Origin: Secundilactobacillus angelensis | GTDB lineage: Bacteria > Bacillota > Bacilli > Lactobacillales > Lactobacillaceae | Assembly: GCF_012641075.1 (NCBI RefSeq) | Contig: NZ_JAAXLJ010000003.1 | Span: 124,001-188,000, forward strand | DNA: 64,000 nt | Direction of reading: 5' to 3' | In this document: positions 29,130-39,053 of the stretch, in pieces | Layout of the letters: every line of letters starts with the position of its first letter | Numbering within the stretch: position 1 is the first letter of the stretch | Made by a program: the position numbers and the translations under genes | The notes under the pieces: model-generated | The model's database searches: none | What the model was told of the DNA's origin: nothing | The model's input: only the letters and a program-made list of their open reading frames with translations

Positions 29130-30344
29130 TCACGCTTTCTCGTTTAGAAATTTAATTGCTGCACTTAGTAGCTCTTGAGTCTGATTATTCAGATGGTTTT
29201 CGACGACCTGACGCTCCAGAAAACTGAGCGCTTGTCCCAACTGTGGACCCGGCTTGATTCCCGCTGACATCAAGTCTTGGCCAGAAACCGCCAGTTCCTT
29301 CTTAGAATGAATCTGGAGAACCTGATATCTGTTGAGTAAATCAGGTGTTTCATATGCAAATACATCCAGCTGTTGAGCCACTTCATTTGCGATGGTCAGC
29401 AGTTCGCTGCCAGTCTGGTAAAGTAACCAGTCGTCAACCGAATGGTTTGAAATTGCCGAAACGGCTTGGGTTGCAACCTGAACGTCCTCAATTAATTGAT
29501 TAGCTGACTTCCAATCCTTTAATAACTGATTCACCTGTTTCCAAGATAAATCAAATACAGACGCCAGCAAAGTCCAGACCGCGGTCTCGTTGCTTAGTCC
29601 ACGCTTTAACTGATCGCGCAGATGATTCAACTGTTCCTGGTAGGCCTTAAAGTCCGGACAATATTGGTATAACCCCGTCGCCATAAAGACGTCAAGTCCC
29701 TTGCTTGGCCATTGTCCTAACAGCATTTTCACAAATTCGACATGAATTCGTTCCACCGCAATCTTAGTTAATAATGGGCCATGGTGCTTAATGCCTTCAA
29801 TCGTTTCAGGATCAATTTCAAAATTCAATTGACTCGCAAACCGAACCGCACGCATCATACGCAAAGCGTCCTCGTTAAACCGTTTTTCGGGGTCACCAAC
29901 TGCCTTGATCCGGTGTTCAGCTAAATCAGTCAGACCATCAAAATAATCAATAATGGTGCCATCGGTTTTTAGCGCCAGTGCGTTGATGGTGAAATCTCGC
30001 CTGTTCAAGTCTTCTTTTAACGACCTGACAAATTTAACTGAATCTGGTCGACGGTAGTCTTGATACCCAGATTCCGTTCGAAAAGTAGTGGTTTCGTAGC
30101 CGGTACCGTGATCCAAAATCATAACGGTACCATGCTCAATACCAGTATCTACTGTCCGCTTAAATAGCGCCTTAACCTCTTCAGGGTACGCGCTGGTCGC
30201 AATATCCACATCGTGAATTGGCAATCCTAATAACGTATCACGAACAGAGCCACCAACATAGTAGGCCGCGTAGCCCGCAGCCTCAATGGTGTCAATAATT
30301 GGCCGTGCTTTAATAAATTCTTCAGGTAGTGTTTCAATTTTCAT
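29130..30344 (-). CDS. cca: CCA tRNA nucleotidyltransferase
   Basis: Adds or repairs the 3' CCA end of tRNA without a nucleic acid template. AAYYVGGSVRDTLLG and the metal-binding DVDIAT start the class II nucleotidyltransferase head; RRDFTINALAL and the FNEDALRMMRAVRFASQLNF neck motif follow, then the helical body and tail. 404 residues. ATG 30344 chosen: it has AAAGGGT upstream and begins MKIETLPEEF, whereas the upstream ATG-like start has no ribosome site. Confidence 0.95.
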   Translation of the reverse strand: MKIETLPEEFIKARPIIDTIEAAGYAAYYVGGSVRDTLLGLPIHDVDIATSAYPEEVKALFKRTVDTGIEHGTVMILDHGTGYETTTFRTESGYQDYRRPDSVKFVRSLKEDLNRRDFTINALALKTDGTIIDYFDGLTDLAEHRIKAVGDPEKRFNEDALRMMRAVRFASQLNFEIDPETIEGIKHHGPLLTKIAVERIHVEFVKMLLGQWPSKGLDVFMATGLYQYCPDFKAYQEQLNHLRDQLKRGLSNETAVWTLLASVFDLSWKQVNQLLKDWKSANQLIEDVQVATQAVSAISNHSVDDWLLYQTGSELLTIANEVAQQLDVFAYETPDLLNRYQVLQIHSKKELAVSGQDLMSAGIKPGPQLGQALSFLERQVVENHLNNQTQELLSAAIKFLNEKA

Positions 30345-30503
30345 TTTAATCGACCCTTTATCTGAGTTATGCTTCAACTTCTAATTTTCAGTCTATTCAA
30401 GTTTACCAGATATCACTAGTATAACCAACTGAACTTCAGTCGAATATGCTATGATAATTAGAGGAAACTACTGTACGGATAACCTGAATTGGAGGGAACG
30501 AGT

Positions 30504-31394
30504 TTGACTAATAAGGTTGAAGAACGGGTACGCCTATTTGATCTGCTGATGATTGCTATTGGTGCTGCCGCGTATGCGTTTGCGCTAATTAAATTTAACA
30601 TTGCCAACCAGCTTGCAGATGGTGGCATTAGCGGGGTCACTTTGATTTTAAAAGGCGTCTTTAATTTTAATCCCGCCTACTCTACGGTTATCATCAACAT
30701 TCCGCTGATCATATTTGGTTACCGTTTTCTTGGTAAACGGGCGATCATTTATACCTTATATGGGACATTCATGCTGTCCGTTTTTCTATGGATCTGGCAG
30801 CAAGTCCCCATCAGCATTGATTTACACCACGATTTATTCTTAGCAGCTATCGGTGCTGGTATTACGGGTGGTGCTGGCAGCGGGCTGGTTTACCGATACG
30901 GTGGGACCACTGGTGGGACGGATATTATCGCCCGAATTTTCGAGCGGTTTCGTGGTGTGCCAATGGGCCAAACACTGCTATGGCTAGATATTTTAGTCCT
31001 CTTCTTTTCTTTGGTTTACATTGATATTCGCCACATGGCTTATACGTTACTTTATTCCTACGTATTTTCTCGTTTGGTAAACTTCATCTTAAGCGGTACT
31101 TACGCGGCCAAGGGTGTTCTCATCGTCAGCTCAAAGTCACAAGAAATTGTTGACCAAGTCATGACCGTCATGGAACGTGGAGTCAGTATTCTTCACGGTG
31201 AAGGCGGCTACTCCCACCAGGATCGACCAATGCTCTATATCGTTGTTAGCCCAAGCGAACTGCACGAATTGCAGATGTTAGTTGGCGAGCTTGATGAAAA
31301 TGCCTTTATGACGATCTTTGACGTTAATGAGGCCATTGGTGAGGGTTTCACTTATGCCCGACCTAATCGTCATCTCTTTAAACACGCTGGTTAG
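30504..31394 (+). CDS. YitT family membrane protein
   Basis: Membrane protein with about five to six N-terminal helices (residues 10-170) and a C-terminal cytoplasmic DUF2179 domain (from about 205: KGVLIVSSKSQEIVDQVM, GVSILHGEGGYSHQDRPMLY). GGISGVTLIL and GGTTGGTDIIARI are family signatures. TTG 30504 is chosen as start because GGAGGGAA ends six bases before it. 296 residues. Function unproved. Transcribed alone between the divergent cca and the convergent LPXTG gene. Confidence 0.9.
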   Translation: MTNKVEERVRLFDLLMIAIGAAAYAFALIKFNIANQLADGGISGVTLILKGVFNFNPAYSTVIINIPLIIFGYRFLGKRAIIYTLYGTFMLSVFLWIWQQVPISIDLHHDLFLAAIGAGITGGAGSGLVYRYGGTTGGTDIIARIFERFRGVPMGQTLLWLDILVLFFSLVYIDIRHMAYTLLYSYVFSRLVNFILSGTYAAKGVLIVSSKSQEIVDQVMTVMERGVSILHGEGGYSHQDRPMLYIVVSPSELHELQMLVGELDENAFMTIFDVNEAIGEGFTYARPNRHLFKHAG

Positions 31395-31406
31395 TGGCGT
31401 GTTTTT
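31380..31406 (+). terminator. Terminator after the YitT family gene
   Basis: AACACGC / GCGTGTT stem with a loop that contains the stop codon, followed by TTTTTT on the plus strand. Confidence 0.75.
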
Positions 31407-31513
31407 TATTGTTGTTTTATAAGTTAAAGTAACTTTTTATTTATTTTAGTTAACTAAAAAGCATTATCCATCGCTGAATAACGCTCTTCTACTTCTTGTA
31501 TGATCTATTAATT

Positions 31514-33442
31514 TTACTTTGATTCTGGTTTGCGTCGTTTAGCCAACCCTAAAACACTCAAAATACTAAGCATAATAACGCCCATCAATGCGCCAGTTTT
31601 CGAGTTTACTTCACTGGTTTGTGGCAATTTCTGAGTACCTGTTCGGCTTGTCGAATCTGCAAGTACGACTTTACCGGATTTTGAATTGCTGTTTCCAGTA
31701 GTAGCCCCTTCAATTCTAGTTGAGGCTACACCGCTTCCTTGACGAGAAGTGTTAGTTGTCCCATCGTTCTGAGTTGATTGCTGACTGTCAGGGGTCTGAC
31801 TCTGATTTACTGTATCCCCATTACCACTTGTGCTGATACTATCGTTTGTAATAGAAATAGTGTCAGTGCGATCTGAATTTTGACCTGCGCCAGTATCGGC
31901 AGTCGTGTCAGTGTCAGTGTTACTGTTCTCAGTATCACTAACCGTACCACCATTATCTTGACCACCATTAGGACCAACTACTGCGTTCGGCTGATAGTAA
32001 ATTGTAGCTGTGGAATCTGCTAACTCGCTGGCTGCAATAGGCGCCGGGTAAGTTGCTGGTGCACCCGAACTAGTCGCCGTATAACCGTCAATTTGTGGTG
32101 CAGAAACAAAGGAATAAGCCCCTTGCGCGGTGGCGTAACTATCGCCAGCCACACGATCCGTTTTGACGACCCAATTAATCGTTTGAGTAGTCGCCTGTTT
32201 CAACGCAGTAGTTGTGCCTTCGATGTAGTAATTAACGATTCGATTGGTTGTCTCAGTAGTCATCTTAACTTGATGGGTCAGATAAACAATGACACTGGGA
32301 TTTTCACCAGCAACAAAATTGTAGGTTCCCTGGGTTGGCGTCCCGGACTTTAAATCATAGTTTGCTGGTGCGGACACTGTATAATCTGTTGACTCCCCCT
32401 CCATACCACTCAAAGGAATCGTTTGGACTAACTTGTTATTTTCATCTTCATCCAAATATTGGATAGTGGTAGCCGTATTTTTAACAAGCTTAAATTCCAG
32501 TGTTGAAATGTTAGCAGCAGTACCCTGCTGTAAATTAAAATTATAAATATCGGCTTCAAAATCATTTTCGGGTGATGCGGTATCCAGACTACCTGCATTA
32601 GCAATCGTCAACGGAACTGACAGCGTATAACTGGCGTTACCCACAAATGAACTTCCCTGAACGTAGATTCCCAATAGCTGACTTGGTTTGAAATCAGGGT
32701 AATTGACTAGAAGATCATTATATGAAAGATATTCACCCGGTTTGACAGAAAAGGTGTAATTCAAACCCGGTTGACTGCCCATCAAATCTTGCAAGTTAAA
32801 ATTATCGTTAACTAACGCCGAAGTCGATTCATTAAAAAACTTAGGAAACAAGAAATCTGGTTGAATGCGACTAGGTTCATTACTGGTGTTAGTAACATTA
32901 TAATCAATATTGAAATTGCTAGCATTCTTGACATCTAAGCCAGCTTGACTGGTAACGACAGCATCAGAATTAGCACCGGCAACCAGTGTATTATCGCCTT
33001 TGTTCCAAGCTGCACCTGGCAAACTAACTTGCGCGGTACTAGTCCACTGAGTGGCACTTGTAGCAGCAACTGATCCCTGGTCGGCTGCCTTTGGCTGAGA
33101 AGTCACTACTGTAGCAGCAACGGGTTCATCGGCTTGTTTTTCAGTTTGATTGCTCTCAGAAGCTGCCTGCTCTGAACCATCTGTGGCCACATCAGTTGCT
33201 TGACTGCTGTTATCAGTGTTTCCTGAGTTATCAATATTGTTAGCTGTCACGGAATTACTTGCCTGAGTGTTGTCAGCAAGATTTGACTTCACAGCAGTAG
33301 CAACCGGTACTGTGTCATCAGCAGCGGCACTCACTTGAGACCCCATCAGACCGCCAATCCCAATAGTTACCATTGTAATAGCGGCAAAAATCCATGACCG
33401 GCCACTCTTATACATTTTATAATGCTGTTTTGTTTCATTCAT
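31514..33442 (-). CDS. LPXTG-anchored surface protein with MucBP domains
   Basis: Cell-wall-anchored protein of 642 residues, intact. N-terminal HYKMYKSGRSWIFAA is the KxYKSGKxW secretion signal, with cleavage probably after VSAAA (about residue 40). Then a Ser/Thr/Asn-rich stretch (to about 130), a unique beta-rich domain (about 130-330), a MucBP repeat (TTIQYLDEDENNKLVQTI..., about 335-400), a second mucin-binding-like repeat (IVNYYIEGTTTALKQ..., about 405-500), a Ser/Thr/Asn stalk and LPQTS at about 606 with membrane segment and basic tail. GAGGGAG precedes the ATG. Likely adhesin. Unlike the large adhesin at 10796-15652, its start is undamaged. Confidence 0.9.
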   Translation of the reverse strand: MNETKQHYKMYKSGRSWIFAAITMVTIGIGGLMGSQVSAAADDTVPVATAVKSNLADNTQASNSVTANNIDNSGNTDNSSQATDVATDGSEQAASESNQTEKQADEPVAATVVTSQPKAADQGSVAATSATQWTSTAQVSLPGAAWNKGDNTLVAGANSDAVVTSQAGLDVKNASNFNIDYNVTNTSNEPSRIQPDFLFPKFFNESTSALVNDNFNLQDLMGSQPGLNYTFSVKPGEYLSYNDLLVNYPDFKPSQLLGIYVQGSSFVGNASYTLSVPLTIANAGSLDTASPENDFEADIYNFNLQQGTAANISTLEFKLVKNTATTIQYLDEDENNKLVQTIPLSGMEGESTDYTVSAPANYDLKSGTPTQGTYNFVAGENPSVIVYLTHQVKMTTETTNRIVNYYIEGTTTALKQATTQTINWVVKTDRVAGDSYATAQGAYSFVSAPQIDGYTATSSGAPATYPAPIAASELADSTATIYYQPNAVVGPNGGQDNGGTVSDTENSNTDTDTTADTGAGQNSDRTDTISITNDSISTSGNGDTVNQSQTPDSQQSTQNDGTTNTSRQGSGVASTRIEGATTGNSNSKSGKVVLADSTSRTGTQKLPQTSEVNSKTGALMGVIMLSILSVLGLAKRRKPESK

Positions 33443-33587
33443 CTTAATACGCTCCCTCGAAAATCGTCCTACTCCTAGAACAAATTATTTTTTCTTCTCT
33501 CCATAAGACTACCATAATAGCTCAAAAATAAAAGGGTTTGTCCTGCTAATCAAACAAGAGTGCAATTGCCGTCACCTCAAAACATCA

Positions 33588-33622
33588 AAAAACTCACCAA
33601 GTATTTGCTTGGTGAGCTTTTT
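33588..33622 (-). terminator. Terminator after ypiA
   Basis: ACTCACCAAG / CTTGGTGAGC stem flanked by A-run and T-run, four bases beyond the ypiA stop. Probably acts on minus-strand transcripts. Confidence 0.8.
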
Positions 33623-33625
33623 AAT

Positions 33626-34894
33626 CTAAAGGTCGTTTTCTTCTTCACTTTCCAGCATCTCAGCCATTTCAGCATCGTCGGGAACCACCTTAACGTAGGC
33701 TTTCAACAGCGTCATCATCTGATCACGCTCCCCCATTTCACGGAAGAAATAAACAGCTGGTTTTAAAAAGTCAGCCTGATCCATAAAGTACGGTGCTGCT
33801 GCCTGGTAGTACCTGTCAGCTTGATCATACTTCTCCAATCGAACATAGGAGACTGCCAAGTTCCAGTAGAGCTGCGGATCCACGTTATCCTGACCCACGT
33901 AGTCCGCTAAAAAGGTCACCGTCTCTTGGAACCGTCCCTGTTTGACGTAGAGGTTGGATAGCTTAATGACAATATCCAGATCATCGGGATCCAGTTCGTG
34001 CCCCTTCTTCAGATAAGTCTCAGTCAGGTCTTCATCTTCCACTCTAGCCGCGATGTCTGCAGCGTAGGACCATAGCTTTTCATTGTACTGGTCAACACCC
34101 AAGCCCTCTTGGAGGACCTTTAAAGCCTCATCTAACCGATTTTCCGCCACCAACGCTTGACCGAGGTACGGATAAAGACTGGTATAATGCGGATCGGTAT
34201 CCTTTAATTCTTCAAACAGCGTAATCGCTGGTTTGTAATCCTTCAACTGTAAATAAGTAAAGGCCGTTTCAAACTTCACATCTGGCGTCATATCGCCGGA
34301 GTGAATTTGTTTTAAATAGCCGATTGCCTGCTCAAAGCGACCCGCATTGGCATAAGCCACGCCGATTCGTTCGACCAAATTAACTGAGCTGAAATCAGGG
34401 ATTCCTTGCTTAATCAAGCCCAGGTACAGTGGGATGGCTTTTTTAAATTCACGCATGACAAAATACAACTCAGCTAGTGCAAATTGAATCGCTGGTTCAT
34501 CAGGCGCCAGTTTCATTGCCTCTAATAGCTTCTGTTCACTGACCTCGAACAGTTCTTGGGTTTGATATAAATCAGCCGCAACCATCAAAGAACGGACGTA
34601 AGCTGGTGAATCCGAAGCAACCTCATTCAAAAGTGTCAAAGCTTCGTCGTTTTTGTCATCATCAATTAAGACATCTGCCAAATTAACCCGCAAATCATCT
34701 TCCTCGGGATAACGTTTCAGTAAATTCTCGTAAATTCGTCTGGACTGGTTCAAAAAACCCAGTGAATAGAGTTCCTCTGCCAGGCTATAAAGCGTATCGT
34801 CATCATCATGACGCAATGCACTGGCATAAGTTTTTTTAAATTCATCCAATTGACCGTGTTCTAGCTGGTCAAGGGCTTGCTGTGAATAACTCAT
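33626..34894 (-). CDS. ypiA: Tetratricopeptide repeat protein YpiA
   Basis: 422 residues, almost entirely helix-turn-helix TPR units of 34 residues (e.g. SRRIYENLLKRYPEEDDLRVNL, QALVAENRLDEALKVLQEG). No membrane segment or signal. Length and the downstream-of-hup location match Bacillus YpiA. Acidic C-terminus (MAEMLESEEENDL). Protein-interaction scaffold; partners unknown. Confidence 0.85.
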   Translation of the reverse strand: MSYSQQALDQLEHGQLDEFKKTYASALRHDDDDTLYSLAEELYSLGFLNQSRRIYENLLKRYPEEDDLRVNLADVLIDDDKNDEALTLLNEVASDSPAYVRSLMVAADLYQTQELFEVSEQKLLEAMKLAPDEPAIQFALAELYFVMREFKKAIPLYLGLIKQGIPDFSSVNLVERIGVAYANAGRFEQAIGYLKQIHSGDMTPDVKFETAFTYLQLKDYKPAITLFEELKDTDPHYTSLYPYLGQALVAENRLDEALKVLQEGLGVDQYNEKLWSYAADIAARVEDEDLTETYLKKGHELDPDDLDIVIKLSNLYVKQGRFQETVTFLADYVGQDNVDPQLYWNLAVSYVRLEKYDQADRYYQAAAPYFMDQADFLKPAVYFFREMGERDQMMTLLKAYVKVVPDDAEMAEMLESEEENDL

Positions 34895-34995
34895 TTAGAC
34901 CCTCCGTTTCGTTCATTCATGAAACTAAATATTATCACTTTAAGAACAGGCAAACAAGCAAGTGACCTGCAGACGATTGCTAAAATCTAGCCCAT

Positions 34996-35024
34996 TAAAA
35001 AAGCCAACCCTCATCGGATTGGCT
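34996..35024 (-). terminator. Terminator after hup
   Basis: AGCCAA / TTGGCT stem with extra pairing inside, followed on the minus strand by TTTTTT, 18 bases after the hup stop. Confidence 0.78.
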
Positions 35025-35041
35025 CCACCGTCAATAATAAA

Positions 35042-35317
35042 TTATTTAACAGCGTCCTTCAAAGCTTTACCAGGCTTAAATGCTGGTACTTTGCTTGCAG
35101 GAATTTGAATTTCGGCACCCGTTTGTGGGTTACGGCCCTTACGAGCTGCACGTTCGCGAACTTCGAAGTTACCAAAGCCGATTAATTGTACCTTTTCGCC
35201 TTTAGCCAAAGTTGCTTGGACTGAGTCAAATACTGCATCGACTGCAGCAGTTGCATCCTTCTTAGTTAAGCCGGTTGCAGCTGCGACATCGTTAACAAGT
35301 TGTGCTTTATTTGCCAT
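35042..35317 (-). CDS. hup: DNA-binding protein HU
   Basis: Nucleoid protein of 91 residues. [20 protein letters not shown] and the beta-arm [21 protein letters not shown] plus [16 protein letters not shown] are textbook HU. ATG 35317 follows AAGGAGG. Its own promoter lies at 35434-35462 and a terminator follows, so it is monocistronic and probably highly expressed. Confidence 0.98.
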   Translation of the reverse strand: MANKAQLVNDVAAATGLTKKDATAAVDAVFDSVQATLAKGEKVQLIGFGNFEVRERAARKGRNPQTGAEIQIPASKVPAFKPGKALKDAVK

Positions 35318-35433
35318 GAATGATTCGCCTCCTTGGATTATATATGATGAGTACAAAGTCATCTCATCTAGCCGATCAACAAGTCAATCAGGCCACTGAA
35401 ATAATAACGGCATTCCGTATCATTTCTGTTTCC

Positions 35434-35462
35434 AAGATAGCACACAAAGCCTATCATAGCAA
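35434..35462 (-). promoter_or_regulatory. Sigma-A promoter for hup
   Basis: On the minus strand TTGCTA (35462-35457), 17 bases, TATCTT (35439-35434), about 120 bases before the start codon. Confidence 0.6.
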
Positions 35463-35561
35463 GGTTTTTTACAGTTTCTAGGCGATAATTATGTCAAAAA
35501 GGCGATTTTTTACGTACAAGACTGAAAAATGAGCGGAAATCAGGCCCAATCAGTATTCAGC

Positions 35562-36869
35562 CTACTTTCGATGACGTTCGATCAAATGAATCGGTGTACC
35601 AGAAAAATCGAAGTGTTCTCGAATCTGATTTTCCAGATAACGTTCGTATGAAAAATGCATCAAATCCGGATCATTCACGAACAACACAAAAGTTGGCGGC
35701 TGAATGGCAACCTGAGTAGCGTAATAAACCCGTAATCGACGCCCATTGTCATTGGGTGTCGGGTTCATGGCGATTGCGTCCATAACCACTTCATTCAAGG
35801 TCGATGACTGGATGCGTTTAGCATGGTTACCAGCAACTGTCTTGATCATAGCTGGTAATTCACCCAACCGTTGATGGGTTTTAGCTGATACAAATACGAT
35901 TGGTGCATAGGCCAGATACTGGAATTCTTCTCTCACATGGACTTCAAAGTCGTGCAAGGTTTGATTATTTTTCTTCAAGGTATCCCACTTGTTTACCACG
36001 ATGATGATTCCCCGACCAGCTTCATGGGCGTATCCCGCAACCCGCTTATCTTGTTCCCGAATGCCCTCTTCAGCATTCAGCACAAACAAAACAACGTCAG
36101 AATTATCGATGGCCTTCATCGCCCGCATCACACTATAACGCTCAGTGTTTTCATACACCTTACCACGTTTTCGAATCCCGGCAGTATCAACCATGGTAAA
36201 TTCGGTACTATCAGCAACGAACTTCGTATCAATGGCGTCACGAGTGGTCCCAGCAATTTCAGAAACAATTACCCGATCCTCACCCAGCAAAGCGTTTACC
36301 AGTGATGATTTACCAACGTTTGGTCGGCCAATTAAGCTAAAGCGAATACTGTCGTCATCAACTTGACCGGTTTTATCCGGAAAAGCCTTAATGACCGCAT
36401 CCAGCAGATCACCGAGTCCTAAACCATGGGCGCCAGAAATTGGATACGGATCACCAAATCCAAGTGAATAAAAGTCGTAGATATCCTGACGTAATTCAGG
36501 GTTATCAGCTTTATTAACAGCTAGCACCACGGGTTTATCCGCCCGATAAAGAATCTTGGCGACTTTATCATCAGCATCGGTAATCCCTTCTTTGACACTG
36601 ACCACGAAAACAATCACGTCAGCTTCATCAATGGCCACCTCAGCTTGTTGCGTAATTTGTTTTAAGAATGGTTCATCACCCATATCGATACCACCAGTAT
36701 CAATCATACTGAACGTGGTTCCCAGCCATTCGCCGTGAGCGTAAATACGATCTCGGGTCACACCCGGGGTATCTTCAACGATTGAAATCCGGTCGCCGGC
36801 GATCCGGTTAAAAATAGTGGATTTTCCAACGTTTGGTCGGCCGACAATGGCAATTGTTGGCATACTCAT
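35562..36869 (-). CDS. der: Ribosome-associated GTPase Der (EngA)
   Basis: Essential 50S assembly GTPase with two tandem G domains: [13 protein letters not shown] (residues about 10-70) and [13 protein letters not shown] (about 180-240), with NKAD and NKWD specificity motifs, then a KH-like C-terminal domain (from about 350). 435 residues, normal. AGAGGGAT lies seven bases before ATG 36869. Order rpsA-der-hup is conserved in Firmicutes. Confidence 0.97.
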   Translation of the reverse strand: MSMPTIAIVGRPNVGKSTIFNRIAGDRISIVEDTPGVTRDRIYAHGEWLGTTFSMIDTGGIDMGDEPFLKQITQQAEVAIDEADVIVFVVSVKEGITDADDKVAKILYRADKPVVLAVNKADNPELRQDIYDFYSLGFGDPYPISGAHGLGLGDLLDAVIKAFPDKTGQVDDDSIRFSLIGRPNVGKSSLVNALLGEDRVIVSEIAGTTRDAIDTKFVADSTEFTMVDTAGIRKRGKVYENTERYSVMRAMKAIDNSDVVLFVLNAEEGIREQDKRVAGYAHEAGRGIIIVVNKWDTLKKNNQTLHDFEVHVREEFQYLAYAPIVFVSAKTHQRLGELPAMIKTVAGNHAKRIQSSTLNEVVMDAIAMNPTPNDNGRRLRVYYATQVAIQPPTFVLFVNDPDLMHFSYERYLENQIREHFDFSGTPIHLIERHRK

Positions 36870-36916
36870 ACAACATCCCTCTTTTCTGTCTCTAAGTTAA
36901 AAGGTCAAATCACAAC

Positions 36917-36962
36917 AAAAATGTCATCTTGAAACTGGCATTCCGTTCCAAAATGACATTTT
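36917..36962 (-). terminator. Terminator after rpsA
   Basis: AAAATGTCAT / ATGACATTTT with further pairing inside (CTTGAAAC / GTTCCAAA imperfect). T-run on the minus strand; lies between rpsA stop and der start. Confidence 0.7.
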
Positions 36963-37004
36963 AATTAATTTAATGAAAATTTCTGTTTTGAAACATTGAT
37001 TAGA

Positions 37005-38267
37005 TTACTTGTTATCTGAATCTGAATCAGTTTGAGCATTCTTCAACTGATCACCAATCAAATCACCTAAAGTAAAGCCTGCATCGTCATCGTCCGTAGA
37101 CATCTGAGTAGGAGCAGCTTGTTTTCTTGGGGCGCGTTGCTTTGGTTGTTCATGTTGTTCTTGTTCTTCAAGGCCAGCTGGCTTTTCTTTCAATGCTTTG
37201 ATTGAAAGTGCTAAACGGTGAGCTTCTGGATGTACTTCCAGAACCTTCACTTGAACCTTTTCACCAGTAGAAAGCACATCATTAGGAGTGGCGATGTGTT
37301 CATGGGCGATTTGTGAAATATGAACTAACCCTTCAACACCAGGGAAGACTTCAACAAACGCACCGAAACTAGTCAAACGCTTAACGGTTCCTTCAAGAAC
37401 AGAACCTTCTGGTGCCTTTTCTTCGATGCCATCCCAAGGTTCTGGTAAGGTTTGCTTGATTGAAAGTGAAATCCGGTTACGGTCAGGATCAACAGATAAG
37501 ACTTTAACCTTAACATCTTGACCAACCTTCAATACGTCAGAAGGTTTTTCCACACGTTCGTAAGCAATTTCAGAAACGTGAACCAACCCATCAACACCGC
37601 CAAGGTCTACGAAAGCACCAAAGTTAGTTAAACGGGCAACTTTTCCTTCAACCGTTTCACCGGCAGTAAGTGTTGACATGATTTCCTCACGCTTAGCAGC
37701 CTTTTCTTGTTCAACCAATGCACGGTGTGACAAGATCAAACGGTTTTCACTTGGTTCGATTTCAATAATCTTAAAGGTCAATGTCTCACCCTTAAATTGG
37801 TTCAAATCTTCAACGAAGTGATCACTGATCATTGAAGCAGGCACGAAACCACGAACGCCCGCGTCAACAACTAAGCCACCCTTTACCACTTGGGTAACAG
37901 GTGCTTCGATTGTTTCGCCAGCTTCGTACTTCTTTTGGATTTCGTCCCAAACTTTACGGGCTTCGAGGCGACGGACAGAAAGCAAGTAACTGCCGCCTTC
38001 CTTGTCATTACCGATTTTTGAGATAACAACTAAATCAAGGGTGTCACCAACTTTAATGACATCATTGATATCTGAAACAGGCTTTGTTGAAAGTTCCTTT
38101 TGTGGTACCACACCTTCGATACCGGTGCCTTCGATACCAACGATAGCTTGTTTGTCATCGTCAATGGCCAATACTTCACCCTTAACGACATCACCAACAT
38201 TCACCGTTTCAATGCTATTTAAAGCATTTAATAAATCGTTGTTCTCATTGTTATTGTTTTCACTCAT
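37005..38267 (-). CDS. rpsA: 30S ribosomal protein S1
   Basis: RNA-binding protein of 420 residues with four S1 domains (about 20-95, 110-180, 195-270, 285-360), the short form usual in Firmicutes. Repeats are visible as DLVVISKI, GEVLAIDDDKQAIVG, GKVARLTNFGAFVDLGGVDG and GTVKRLTSFGAFVEVFPGVEG. Tail is Gln/Pro/Asp-rich. ATG 38267 follows AAGGAGG by about ten bases. Downstream of cmk, the conserved order. Confidence 0.95.
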   Translation of the reverse strand: MSENNNNENNDLLNALNSIETVNVGDVVKGEVLAIDDDKQAIVGIEGTGIEGVVPQKELSTKPVSDINDVIKVGDTLDLVVISKIGNDKEGGSYLLSVRRLEARKVWDEIQKKYEAGETIEAPVTQVVKGGLVVDAGVRGFVPASMISDHFVEDLNQFKGETLTFKIIEIEPSENRLILSHRALVEQEKAAKREEIMSTLTAGETVEGKVARLTNFGAFVDLGGVDGLVHVSEIAYERVEKPSDVLKVGQDVKVKVLSVDPDRNRISLSIKQTLPEPWDGIEEKAPEGSVLEGTVKRLTSFGAFVEVFPGVEGLVHISQIAHEHIATPNDVLSTGEKVQVKVLEVHPEAHRLALSIKALKEKPAGLEEQEQHEQPKQRAPRKQAAPTQMSTDDDDAGFTLGDLIGDQLKNAQTDSDSDNK

Positions 38268-38347
38268 ACGAACTTTTCCTCCTTGTGACAACTCTAACTT
38301 ATATTTTATCCGAAAATTAACAATAATACCAGTAGCATGACGCACTT

Positions 38348-39034
38348 TTATGCGAATTCTTTTTGTTTTTTGCTAATTATGTCGCTGATCTTGTCCACGA
38401 CCTCATCAATTGACAATGATGTGGTGTCCAATCGAATGGCATCCGCCGCTTGTGTTAAGGGTGAAATGGCTCGCGTTGAATCCTTATGATCCCGCGTTTG
38501 AATTTCATCACGTAACACGTCCATCGGTGTATGAATGCCCTTCTCAGCGTTATCTTTAAACCGTCGCTGAGCCCGTTCTTCAACGCTGGCCACCAAGAAA
38601 ATCTTAACTTCGGCTTTTGGCAAAACAGAAGTCCCAATATCCCGACCATCCATCACGATGCCACCAGCATCAGCAATTTTACGTTGACGCTCAGTCAGAT
38701 CCTTGCGAACCGTTCCCTGGGCGGCTACGGTTGAAACGTTATTGGTCACGTCGGGTTGGCGAATCGCCATCGTCACTTCCTGACCATCAAGAAAAACTAA
38801 TTGTTCGGGATTTCCTGGTTTAAACTCAATTTGAGTTGTTTTTAACATCTCAGCTAATGCAGCCGCGTCGTCCAAGGGAACGTGCTCTTGCATTGCTTTT
38901 AAAGTGACCGTTCGATACATGGCACCGGTATCACAATAAACATATTGAAACCGATGAGCGATCTTCTTCGCCACCGTACTTTTACCAGCAGAAGCTGGCC
39001 CATCAATTGCAACTTGTAACTCTTTTTTTGACAT
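38348..39034 (-). CDS. cmk: Cytidylate kinase
   Basis: Phosphorylates CMP and dCMP. P-loop IDGPASAGKST, CDTGAMYRTVT, the MDGRDIGTSVLP substrate motif and the RRFKDNAEKG lid are intact. 228 residues from ATG 39034, which has AGGTGG five bases upstream; an ATG six codons earlier lies within the preceding gene's tail region and has no such site. Between the LysM gene and rpsA. Confidence 0.96.
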   Translation of the reverse strand: MSKKELQVAIDGPASAGKSTVAKKIAHRFQYVYCDTGAMYRTVTLKAMQEHVPLDDAAALAEMLKTTQIEFKPGNPEQLVFLDGQEVTMAIRQPDVTNNVSTVAAQGTVRKDLTERQRKIADAGGIVMDGRDIGTSVLPKAEVKIFLVASVEERAQRRFKDNAEKGIHTPMDVLRDEIQTRDHKDSTRAISPLTQAADAIRLDTTSLSIDEVVDKISDIISKKQKEFA

Positions 39035-39053
39035 TTTATCCACCTGTATCAAC

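Noticed and set aside
30429-30439. CTGAACTTCAG palindrome upstream of the YitT family gene
   Set aside because: Eleven bases with a single occurrence in a short AT-rich spacer; too little to call an operator.
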